From contig NW_014575556.1 of NCBI RefSeq assembly GCF_000708205.1, forward strand, positions 616,267 to 680,266: a stretch of DNA of 64,000 nt, given 5' to 3'. The notes beneath the pieces were generated by a model. It did not search any database, was not told where the DNA came from, and saw only the letters and a program-made list of their open reading frames with translations. A program made the position numbers and the translations under genes. Source of the stretch: Mixia osmundae IAM 14324. Its lineage: Eukaryota; Basidiomycota; Mixiomycetes; Mixiales; Mixiaceae. Shown here piece by piece: positions 1 through 8,563 of the stretch (positions are counted from its first letter, which is position 1; the number at the start of each line of letters is the position of its first letter).

Positions 1-110
1 TCTCCGAAAAGTTCAAGGCAACCTCAAAATTTTGCTGGCAAAGACGGGTTTTCATCTGATACCATAGACTCTGTTTGCCTTCGACAGATTTCATTCGATT
101 CGTGCCGTTC

Positions 111-2088
111 ATGACTTTGCTGGCCAGTGTGCAGTCCCTGCGAGTCTCCCTGGAGCAGATCAAGGCCAGTGCAAGCAATCAAGATGCGCAGCCGGTAGCA
201 GCCAAAAAGGCAGACCGGGTCAGACTCGCTGCTAGCAATGCCGCGACATTCTTGCAGTCTCACGAAGCAGATGCCCGCTTGCCTCGCTATCTCAGCCTGT
301 TGCACGAGTCAGCTACAGTCACTGCAAGTACACACAAGCCTAAGCGTAGCGCAGACCAGGCGCGCTATCCAATCTTGTCTGCTGCGACGTGCTCCCAGCA
401 GGATGGCCTCGCGCGTACTCTCCACATCCTCGAGCAGCTCGCAGCGCAAGAAGGCCTAGATACATACAAAGAAACACAGACGAGCTCCCACGTAGCAGAC
501 ACGATCACGTTGGCAGGCAAGCTCGTCATTGTCGACATCGATGTCGATGTGTCCGGCAAAATCGATAAAGTCAGGTTGACTTATGGTCCGGATGCCAAGC
601 CAGATAGCAAGCTGTCCGCCGTGCTATACACGCCATTGTCACGGCTGCATCTTTTGCCAGCTGAGCGTGCAGGGGTCGAGAAGGACCTCCAAGCTTGGCG
701 AGCAGCCTTGCAGCAGATCATTTTACTTGACCATGCGCTCCATGCAGGCGAGAGTCTAGACCTGTTCGACAAGTTACACGAGCTGTACTCGGGTCTGGCC
801 GGTCTTCCTCATGACTTTTCGGTCATCGAGGACGTCTTGCCGGGTCCGCTGGTCATCTACCGCGCCAAGCCTATGCTCGCGCAACCCACAGAACCACATG
901 TTGCCGACTTGCTCTTTTCTGCCGAGAGATGCACTGCGACGATCAGCCGAGCCTCGGGCAGATACAGAGCGTATCTGAGGCCTCCTGTATGGCTCGCAGA
1001 CTCGGATGTGCAGAGGCTCGGCCAGCTCATCCAGCTGGGCCAAAGCAAACCTTGCTCAATGACCGAAGCGCTGATTCCTCAAGTCAAGCCGGAGCATCGC
1101 TATGCAGTATGTCACTTATCAAGGGGTGGTTGAGATACTGCTAATACTAGCACGGCAGGTAAAGTCAGACAGCGCCATCTCGCTCAGCTTTGGAATATCT
1201 GCCGCCTTGTCAATCCAAGGCATCATGCTGTCATCTTTCGACTTTGGCACTGCAGAAGACCTCGTCTTCGCTCTCACACAGCTACAAGCTAGCGCAAAGT
1301 TCAACGACATCTTGATGAGCTGCTTTGACCCTGCTGCGACTTCACTCGATGCGCCATTACTCACTAAAGTCAAGCTGACACTGTCTGACCTTATGAGAGC
1401 AAGTGTACTCGACAAAGCACATGTTGAGCTCAATGTACTCGTGAGCCCGCTACGCATCGTTGCGATATTGCCCGCACCGGACAGCACACAGCTGCAAGTG
1501 ACCACACATTCGAAAACGGAACGCATTCATACAGAACTTGATGGGCTGGCAGCGCTCGAATCCGATCAGCCGCTTTGCCAGACAGTACTACGAGAGACAG
1601 AGAGTCTTCCGTTGGCAGTAGAGATGCTCTACACACGTATGTCGGGTCGCATCCCCCATGACTCACAGGATCTTCCAACGCCGATGATCATCCCAGCAAC
1701 CTCTCCTGTTGTCACGGGTCCAATGTCGTCGCCTTCGTCCACGCCAAAGCTCAGACGAAGAGCAGTATTGCGTACGCCCAGTCCTTCGCCTTCGCAAACC
1801 GGACAGACGCCCAGTCCGAGCCGAAAGCGTCGCAGTCCAGAAGTAGAGCGTTCGCCCGCTCGACGAAGCACGCGACACACGCCTGACCAGAGAACCCCGG
1901 CACCCGATCTACCTCGCCGATCAAGCGCACGCAAGGCTTCTGCCGAACCTTCCGAACCCTCTAGTCCTCCCAGCTCGCGGAGATCATCTCGCGTATCGCC
2001 CCGGCCGGAGCTGATGAGAGTCAAGTCTGACGAGGACGAAGTGGGCTCTGCTGGTGGGCGACGCCGGAAACGATCGCGGCAAGGCTAG
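111..2088 (+). CDS. MED1: Mediator subunit 1 (Med1), 5' end incomplete
   Basis: Subunit of the Mediator middle module, which links DNA-bound activators to RNA polymerase II in the nucleus. Two exons are seen: 111-1106 and 1159-2088, joined across a 52-bp GT-AG intron (1107-1158) with a good branch site (CTAATAC). The Med1 signature lies near residues 115-150 of the ATG-111 product: LEQLAAQEGL followed by TITLAGKLVIVDIDVD. The last ~120 residues are a disordered Ser/Pro/Arg-rich basic tail (SPSP and RRS repeats). Family members have about 20-40 more residues before this point, and the sequence left of 111 stays partly open up to a possible acceptor at 87, so the true start is probably in an exon at or beyond the window edge. 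ATG 111 is only the first in-frame ATG. The stop lies 1 bp from the stop of the convergent PPE1 gene. Confidence 0.82.
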
Positions 2089-2089
2089 G

Positions 2090-3559
2090 TCACTGTCCGA
2101 CTTTCTTCACACCTGCCAGTACGTTCGTACGATCGTTACGCCGCCAGAAATCGAGCACGGTCGTGGCCAAGCGCTCAGGTGCATCCTGTCCTCTTTCTGA
2201 GCTAGCGTGATGCAAGCTAGATGATGGACATACCTCGTGAAGGCAATGACCTGCTTCTTGAAAGACAACGAGCTGATATTTGCCTTGCATCTGAGCTATC
2301 ATAAGGGGCTTGTCCAGCCGGTCCGTGCCCGCTAGCACAAGCAGCTTCGGCGTAGGACAGGCGAGGTATTTGTCCGATAAGCCTTCGAACCAGCCTTGCC
2401 AATGTGCTGAGGTAGATCGCAAGTCTGTTCGCCAGCTGAATGGCAATGCGGGATCTTGCTCCGAGGGCGATAGCAAGGCGGGTACGGATACGCGGGCAGA
2501 CTCGAGATTTCTGATAGTGCGCGATTTGACACTGCTCCTGCGTCAATACACCATAGGTACAGAAGTGCTGCACTTGCTGCCATTCGATGGCTGCTTCGAT
2601 AGAAGCAAAGCCCTTTGGTTGAGCGTCGAGATAAGCGTTCATCGTCCGCAGTGCCTCGATAGCAGTGCCTATAGCCTCTGTTAGCTGATTACCGCCTGCT
2701 AATTTGTGTCGAATCACCTTCGACGACATCCAGAACGGCGAGACCGATGACATTGGCAACGTGAGCTTGAAGCTTGGGGCAAGCATCCGTCACGACTGCG
2801 CCTCCCTGTCAAGTCTGTTGATCAGTACTAGGCCCGTCAGATCTGAGCTTTGCGCACCATACTGTGTCCGACCAGAAGCAAATCGGGCGCCTGCTCTCGT
2901 TCGGGATAGAGCGTCTTGACGAGATCGACAAGATCGCGGGACAAGCTTTGCAGAGAAAGATCGTTTGCATCGGCCGTCTTGCCTGTGAGATCGCAATCAG
3001 TAAGCATCTGACGCTTTCCGATGCAGCTTGATGTCTGACCATGTCCTCGTGCGTCGAAGCTGAGAACGCCGAGTTGGCCATTTGACAGTTGCACGAGTTG
3101 CTTTGCAAACAAGGCGTAGCTCAGCCCAGAGTATCCTGCGCCGTGGTGGCACACGACGAGAACGTCTCGCTTAGCTGGCTTGGGAGACTCCACACCGTTG
3201 AATAGGGTGGCAGGATCGATGTCGATCTCAGGATGGACTTGTCTGGCCGCTTTGGGTGGAGGCGTAAGTTGCTCTCTCAGTGATGTGGCAGGCGTGTAGT
3301 ACGCTCTGAACTGTCGCGTCGTCTCATTGGATCCAGTCACTTCAACTTGCAATGCTTGTGCAAAGTAGTCTGAGCCTTGCAGAGGTGTGTAAAGCTGCTT
3401 GGACGTCTGTCGAGGTGCTCGCGTGAGCGCAGGCACGGGCAGAGCGAAAGTATCTCCCGATTCGAGCTCGGCTTGTTCTTCTAGGTCATCATTCGTCGAT
3501 GAGGGGACAAGTGATGGTGCTGCGGCCTGCTTGTGAAGACCTTTGAGCAAGGCCGACAT
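2090..3559 (-). CDS. PPE1: Protein phosphatase methylesterase 1 (alpha/beta hydrolase)
   Basis: Removes the C-terminal methyl ester from the PP2A catalytic subunit, counteracting Ppm1. The start (MSALLKGLHK) resembles the MSAL start of animal PPME1. Visible landmarks are VVCHHGAGYSGLSYALF (oxyanion region), FDARGHG, the nucleophile elbow LVGHSM|GG, VLDVVE, IRNLESARVS, WRTDL, DRLDKPLMIAQMQGKYQ and the catalytic His in AGHCLHE. Introns inferred: 2983-3039 (57 bp, in frame), 2806-2857, 2678-2717 (40 bp), one around 2538-2580 and 2186-2233. The fourth is the problem: conserved IEW and SVKSRTIRNLES are in different frames and no GT donor has the right phase, but a GC donor at 2580 with the acceptor at 2538 joins them as IEW-SSVKS. 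Splice sites were chosen by homology, so the exact protein is approximate. The gene is convergent with MED1. Confidence 0.9.
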
Positions 3560-3792
3560 GCGCAGGCCTCGATCGTGTCGCGGTCACTTGCAGATGTCGC
3601 GATGGTTCTGCAACGCGCGTCGAAGCTGCGACAGGACGACCAGAGGCTTGCTTCAGCCTGGACTGACGACCGCTGACGAGCTAGTTGCAATGAACAGTAG
3701 GCTGGTGTAGCGCTCGACTGACTGATCGAACGAGCTCGGCTGGCTCTGACGACGAGACGAAACAGGTTCGAGGGAGCTCGAGTCTGGCACGC

Positions 3793-6708
3793 ATGGTCTC
3801 GGAGACGTATCAGTCTCACTCTCAGCTCGGTCTGCCTGTCGCGAGGTCGGCTTCGACGGACAGCAACGACAGCTTGAGCAGTAGTACGACATCCTCCAGC
3901 AGATCCACGTCTCCTGCGCCTAGCTTGAGCGGCATCAACTCTACTCACTCTGGCAAATCTCACAGGAGGTCAGTCGCAACAGAGACCCAGCATCGTGGAC
4001 TTGCTGATCATCTCTCGGCATGACAGAGTCAAATCGCTCGTTAGAGAATTTGACGCCATCAATATCAACGATTGGCCTGCAGCCTACGTCGACCACAACG
4101 GCTCAGTCGCGCAACACGGCAGACGGACTGCATCGTCCAACTCTACCATCAGCTCGACGTCCTCACTCGCCCGATCGCCAGATAGCACCTTCACTGCGAC
4201 GACGAGGCCAGAGCCAGACACGTCGCTCTCGACTGACTCCTCGTCCTCGTACAAACCTGCATCGGTACCTTTGCAGACAGGAGTACAAAAGCCGATCATG
4301 AGCTTCTCTGCCGCCGATGCTACGGCTTCGAGCAGTGCTCACGCGCATATCAATGGTCGCGCGACAGGCCTAGCATCGCCTTTCCGGTCTCACGCGCGTA
4401 CATCCTCCACCGTCAGTGCGAATGGCCACGCTCGTTCGCATAGTCATTCACATGCAGGCCACTCGCACTCTCATTCGCACTCGCACGATGAGCAGCTAGA
4501 AGAGGAAGAGGCAGATGATGCCTTTGTACCCTTGACGTCCGAAGCGGGTGATTACGCTTTCGTAGGCGCTACAAGTCCGCGCTCGCCAAACAGTCTGCCA
4601 CATAGCCGGACTTCATCTGCAAATGGACTCGTCTTTATAGACCCGAAAGCGAATATGACGGAGGCAGAAAGGCGAGCACATTCGAGGAGACATTCGCGCG
4701 TACACTCTCGCAACCTCAGCGTGTTCTTTCCTCGACCGGGCGTCGGCTCGCCAGGCATCCAGGACATCTCTGAGGAGATTGACGACGAGAGTAGTCAAGC
4801 GCAAGTCATTGAGATACCTTCTCATGATCACTCCTACGCTAGCCAAGCGAGGATAACGCCACAGACTGCCTACTCGAGCGAGGGCTCGGATCGGCAGAGG
4901 ATGTACAGTGCCAATAGCGATCCTGCACACGAAGAAGCGGCAACTTCGAGCTCGAAAGTCGGTCGTAGAGGTCACCATCATCGTCACTCGCTTTCGCACA
5001 ACTTCTTCTCCTTTCTTGACCCTACGCAGACGAATCCAGAGCTAGCCTCTGCCTCTGCCGGCTCGTCTATACCATCTGTCTATGGCACGCCCATACAAGA
5101 CAGCGCATACCTATCTGGCTTGCAAACACCGTCGAGCATACCCAGGCCGGTGGCATCACCCATGGGTCTCGCCACCAGTCATCCTGCCTCTGCGCCTTCC
5201 GGTCTACCGGCTTCATCCTCGTACTCGAGCAAGTACGCTCATCTGCCGAGGCCGATACGACTCACCCTCGTATTACTCTTCCAGCTGCAGTTCAGAGTAC
5301 AGGCTGCTCTCGTGCTCAGTATAGCAGAGATCGTCATGGGATCCACACTATGGATCGCGGGCCAAGCGGGCGAAAGCCTAGCAACGACAGGTCTTGGCTA
5401 TCTGCTCGTGTTCGATGGCTTCGGAGCGCTGTCGAGTGTCATCGTCGAGGGTAGCATGGGGAGCGTCGAGCTGCTCTGGGAAGCCCTATCGAGCCACAAG
5501 TCGAAGCTAGATAAGAGCATCAGATGGCCTTATGGCACCCACCGGCTAACAACCCTGTCGCATTTCGCCCAATGCGTCTTCCTCATCTTCAGTGCAGTCT
5601 ACGTTTGCAAGGAAGCCATCGAGCACGTCCTTCTGCTACATGACCCGCTAGAAGCTCAGGCAGACGCGGGACACGGCTCGGCTCATGGCACGATGGGTCA
5701 CGGAGAGTCTCTCGTCACCAGTCCGGGCGCAGATCTCACGCCATTTGGGTGGGTTGCCATCCACCGAATAGCCTTGCATCTTGCTGAGTACTCTCGTGTC
5801 TGCAGGCCAGCTCTACCGACACCATTGCTGATCTGCTCATTCGCTGCTTGCCTCGCCTCGGCCATCATACTCGGCAATCATGCAAAGCTCATCGAGACTG
5901 TTGGGCCGGCGACTTACGCACTGAGGCCTATTGCACCTGGTCAAGGGAGAAAGCCTCGATTACGACAGCTGCTGGACGTCCTGAGCAATCCGTTCTCGCT
6001 TCTCGTGCTTGTCTTCAGCGGCACGCTCTACGCGGCTGGCTTGTTCCTTACCCCGTACGTAGCCTTGGTATAGTGCCTTGGCTCTTGCTGATCATAGTCA
6101 GAGTTCAATTGACGCCATTGGACAAGATCCTCGCGCTCATAGAGTCCCTAGCAATGTTCTACGTCGGCTACCCTGCAGCGATGGCGACGGGCAAAGTCTT
6201 GCTCCAGACCGCGCCACCCGTCGAAGCTGGCAACATGGCTGCACTCAAGCGTGGCGTCAGAGAGGTCGAATCGCATCCTCTCGTTGTGCATGTGCCGCCC
6301 CCACACATCTGGCAGCTTACACCCCATCCTCGCACTGCGCCCAATGCGCGGAAGTCGAAGATCTACGGTCGCGCTAGTTTGCCATCTCCTTCTGACGGCG
6401 CATCGATCATCATTGTCACGCTGGAAATACACGTGCGAATGGATGCCAGCGATTCGGATATACTGGACCTGACCCAGATGGCTCGGCAAAAATGTTCGCC
6501 TGCGCTGTCGAGAAGCACGGGTGGCGGGTCGATCGGCGGTCCGGCAGGCGAATTGACGGTCAAGGTCAGGCGTACCAAGCCGGCTCTCGCTAGCCAGCCA
6601 GTCGGACATGTCCATACTGCTCGCGACCATTGTGGACTTCATGATCATTCGCATGCTGCCCCATCATCGCAATCGCATTCGCATGGACATTCGCATGCGC
6701 ATGCATGA
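3793..6708 (+). CDS. ZRG17: CDF-family zinc transporter, Zrg17-like, His-rich
   Basis: Cation diffusion facilitator of the early secretory pathway. Yeast Zrg17 pairs with Msc2 to load zinc into the ER. Four exons: 3793-3968, 4027-5748, 5806-6054 and 6102-6708, with introns 3969-4026, 5749-5805 (in frame, less certain) and 6055-6101. The first ~470 residues are disordered and rich in Ser and His, including a stretch of alternating His-Ser around nt 4430-4490. The membrane part begins near RLTLVLLFQLQF and holds LGYLLVFDGFGALSS, the family motif WPYGTHRL and a hydrophobic KEAIEHVLLL helix. The C-terminus ends in a second His cluster (SHSHGHSHAHA). The metal-site residues of active transporters (HD-x3-D in TM2 and TM5) are not evident, as in the Zrg17/ZnT6 non-catalytic partner group. 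A 233-bp divergent promoter is shared with PPE1. Confidence 0.8.
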
Positions 6709-6826
6709 GCCTGGTGTACATAATGCATATGCGTGCGCGCCCACTCGGAAGGCTTGTTAATTAGAGAAATTACACGCTTCATTTCGTTCGAGAATTGGGA
6801 GCAGCTTATTATGATCACGAGGAGAT
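6709..6826. other. Short flank between ZRG17 and the inverted repeat
   Basis: About 120 bp of AT-richer sequence after the ZRG17 stop. It presumably holds the ZRG17 3' UTR and polyadenylation region. No target-site duplication matching the right flank of the inverted repeat was seen. Confidence 0.5.
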
Positions 6827-6851
6827 TTGCACTCGTCGCGTCTGGTGACAT

Positions 6852-6859
6852 TATAAAAG
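6852..6859 (+). promoter_or_regulatory. TATA box in left arm
   Basis: TATAAAAG, a full TATA consensus, in the outer part of the arm and pointing inward. It lies 72 bp before the first ATG (6931) of the arm's ORF and is conserved exactly in the mirror arm. Confidence 0.5.
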
Positions 6860-6930
6860 CCAGGCGCCGCGCTCAGTCTTCACTCCTCGCAGGACTTGGC
6901 AACAAACCTGGCAAACCTCTCAGCACCAGC

Positions 6931-7239
6931 ATGGCTGCGCTACTGCCTCATCGCGCTGGGGACCCGTACTACGGGCATCCATCTTTCGTATGCTATGGTG
7001 CGTATGTGACAGTCGAACTCGGGCGACCAGCGCGATACCTGCACGTGCTTTCGACTGCTCGCCGTCCTCTTGTCCAACTCGTCTTCCTCACTTTGGACCT
7101 GCTGCTCACTTGCACTCCACAGTCTCTGATCGATCTGCTTGCCAGTCTAGCAGGCGATGACCTCGTAGCCAAGAGCTGGCGGGCTAGCCTTGCAGATATG
7201 CATACTTATGTTTTTTTATATTTTGCCTTGTTGCAATGA
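6931..7239 (+). CDS. Hypothetical small ORF of the inverted repeat, left copy
   Basis: ORF of 102 codons starting MAALLPHRAGDPYYGHPSFV, downstream of a TATA box. I recognise no domain. The same frame stays open for about 95 codons in the other arm (start at 7798), with both replacement changes (Tyr/His, Leu/Pro, Ile/Leu, Arg/Cys) and silent changes, so there is no clear sign of purifying selection. A splice-like GTGCGT follows GCTATG at 6997, so the transcript, if any, may be spliced rather than read through. It could equally be a non-coding transcript or nothing. Confidence 0.25.
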   Translation: MAALLPHRAGDPYYGHPSFVCYGAYVTVELGRPARYLHVLSTARRPLVQLVFLTLDLLLTCTPQSLIDLLASLAGDDLVAKSWRASLADMHTYVFLYFALLQ

Positions 7240-7248
7240 GAGATGAGG

Positions 7249-7449
7249 TCAGCAATCGGCCGATCGGCCGTGTGGCCATCTGTGGCGACTAGCTGGGCTG
7301 TCGCAGCTCGGCCAAGCAGCCTCTGCTGTCATCATTTTCAATTTAGCTTTCAAATGTCGAATATCGAGCTCAAGCTGAGACCAAGCTAAGCTACAAGCAT
7401 TGACGGACTTAGTGACAGGCAGAGGCGACAGTCAATGCACGATCACTGT
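7249..7449. other. Spacer between inverted-repeat arms
   Basis: About 200 bp separating the two arms, which would be the loop of a hairpin. It contains a perfect 14-bp palindrome (CGGCCGATCGGCCG, 7257-7270). No convincing ORF. Confidence 0.6.
7257..7270. repeat. Perfect 14-bp palindrome in the spacer
   Basis: CGGCCGATCGGCCG is self-complementary along its whole length and lies just inside the left arm's inner edge. It could be a chance GC palindrome, a dimeric regulator site or a scar of the inversion event. Confidence 0.6.
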
Positions 7450-7798
7450 CCTCATCTCTCATTGCAACATGATGCAACATGATCGCATAGAGCTTCAGCA
7501 AAGGCAAAATATAAAAAACATAAGTATGCATATCTGCAAGGCTAGCCCGCCAGCTCTTGGCTACGAGGTCATCGCCCGCTAGGCTGGCAAGCAGATCGAG
7601 CAGAGACTGTGGAGTGCAAGTGAGCAGCAGGTCCAAAGTGGGGAAGACGAGTTGGACAAGAGGACGGCGAGCAGTCGAAAGCACGTGCAGGTATCGCGCT
7701 GGTCGCCCGAGTTCGACTGTAACATACGCACCATAGCATACGAAAGATGGATGTCCGTGGTACGGGTCCCCAGCGCAATGAGGCAGGAGCGCAGCCAT
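7409..7798 (-). CDS. Hypothetical small ORF of the inverted repeat, right copy
   Basis: Minus-strand ORF of 129 codons starting at the inner of two repeated ATG units (MAALLPHCAGDPYHGHPSFV). It is homologous to the left-arm ORF up to the shared HTYVF, then runs into arm-specific sequence. A second, outer copy of its first ~25 codons starts at 7913 and reads into a different frame. No known domain. Whether it is translated is unknown. Confidence 0.22.
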   Translation of the reverse strand: MAALLPHCAGDPYHGHPSFVCYGAYVTVELGRPARYLHVLSTARRPLVQLVFPTLDLLLTCTPQSLLDLLASLAGDDLVAKSWRASLADMHTYVFYILPLLKLYAIMLHHVAMRDEDSDRALTVASACH

Positions 7799-7810
7799 GC
7801 TGGTGCTGAG
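7725..7810 (-). repeat. Direct repeat unit within right arm, inner copy
   Basis: 86-bp unit (CTCAGCACCAGCATGG to GGTGCGTA on the minus strand) repeated at 7840-7925 with a 115-bp period. The left arm has it once (6919-7004). Each unit begins with a splice-acceptor-like CTCAG and ends with a donor-like GTGCGT. Confidence 0.8.
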
Positions 7811-7839
7811 AGTAGTCGCCAAGCTCGAGGTCGAAGTCG

Positions 7840-7925
7840 TACGCACCATAGCACACGAAAGATGGATGCCCGTGGTACGGGTCCCCAGCGCGATGAGGCA
7901 GTAGCGCAGCCATGCTGGTGCTGAG
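7840..7925 (-). repeat. Direct repeat unit within right arm, outer copy
   Basis: Second 86-bp unit, a few substitutions away from 7725-7810. The 29-bp spacer between the units (7811-7839) is absent from the left arm. This is the expected result if recombination between the units collapsed two copies into one there. Confidence 0.8.
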
Positions 7926-7984
7926 AGGTTTGCCAGGTTTGTTGCCAAGTCCTGCGAGGAGTGAAGATTGAGCGCGGCGCCTGG

Positions 7985-7992
7985 CTTTTATA
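7985..7992 (-). promoter_or_regulatory. TATA box in right arm
   Basis: TATAAAAG on the minus strand, the mirror of 6852-6859, pointing inward 72 bp before the outer ATG at 7913. Confidence 0.5.
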
Positions 7993-8017
7993 ATGTCACC
8001 AGACGCGACGAGTGCAA

Positions 8018-8563
8018 GAATGCTTGGACTGTCAATATTGTTCACCTCAAATAGGCCCAGGCAAAGCGCGCCACCTAGAAATGTGATCCGCAAGCCCAAA
8101 GGAGGCGTGCACGCATATGCACTATCTAAAACAAGCGCATCCCGATGCCATGAGCTATGTGGGATATCTGCAGACCCCCGGAACAGAATGCGACCAGCGC
8201 TACACCCTCGTGCGAGCACACGAGTACGCTGATAGCACGCAAAATCTGTCACCAGGACATCATTTCGCACGTAAAATGTAAATTTCCACAGTTCCTAGCG
8301 GTCATCTGCACCAGTGCAACGAAGTGACGCAAAGCCGACTAGCTCTATGAGATTTTCCAGACTCTTTGCCGAGCGCGGCGCGGACTGCGAAAGGAAGTAC
8401 ATGTACGCTTTGTATGCGTGTCATGCATGCTATGAGCCATACTGTGAGCGGCAGGTGACGCGACGTGTCGCGTGTCCACAAGTGCCGAAAGCCGCGCGAG
8501 GTATTGCCGAATATTCAGTGGGCGCACCATTGCATCAGCGATTGCAGGCGCTTGGGCGCTGGC
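8018..8563. other. Gene-free stretch before TRS130
   Basis: About 545 bp between the inverted repeat and the TRS130 start. It should hold the TRS130 promoter. A short stem (CTCGTG...CACGAG near 8206-8223) is present. The overlapping antisense ORF 8345-8917 covers TRS130 exon 1 and looks like a shadow. Confidence 0.5.

Larger units (their letters stand above)
6827..7248 (+). repeat. Left arm of a large inverted repeat
   Basis: This 422-bp segment recurs, nearly base for base, in reverse orientation at 7450-8017. The match starts abruptly at TTGCACTCGTCGCG and ends at GCAATGAGAGATGAGG. Differences seen by eye are scattered single substitutions, a one-base change in the T-run, the loss of one 86-bp unit with its 29-bp spacer, and the absence of about 31 bp near the inner edge. 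The arm carries a TATA box and an ORF of 102 codons. The high identity implies recent duplication or ongoing gene conversion. Its origin is unknown: no transposase, tRNA-derived head or terminal duplication was recognised. Confidence 0.9.
7450..8017 (-). repeat. Right arm of the large inverted repeat
   Basis: Reverse-orientation copy of 6827-7248, longer by about 146 bp. The extra length is one additional 86-bp unit plus its 29-bp spacer (7811-7925) and about 31 bp near the inner edge. The outer boundary is sharp at the complement of TTGCACTCG (8017). Together the arms and spacer span 1191 bp. Confidence 0.9.

Noticed and set aside
8206-8223. Short stem-loop (CTCGTG...CACGAG) considered as an RNA gene or terminator
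   Set aside because: The stem is only six base pairs, with no flanking RNA-gene features.
7569-8270. Long minus-strand ORF running into the right inverted-repeat arm
   Set aside because: Its upstream part translates through the TATA box and has no counterpart at the left arm, so only the part after the repeated ATG was considered.
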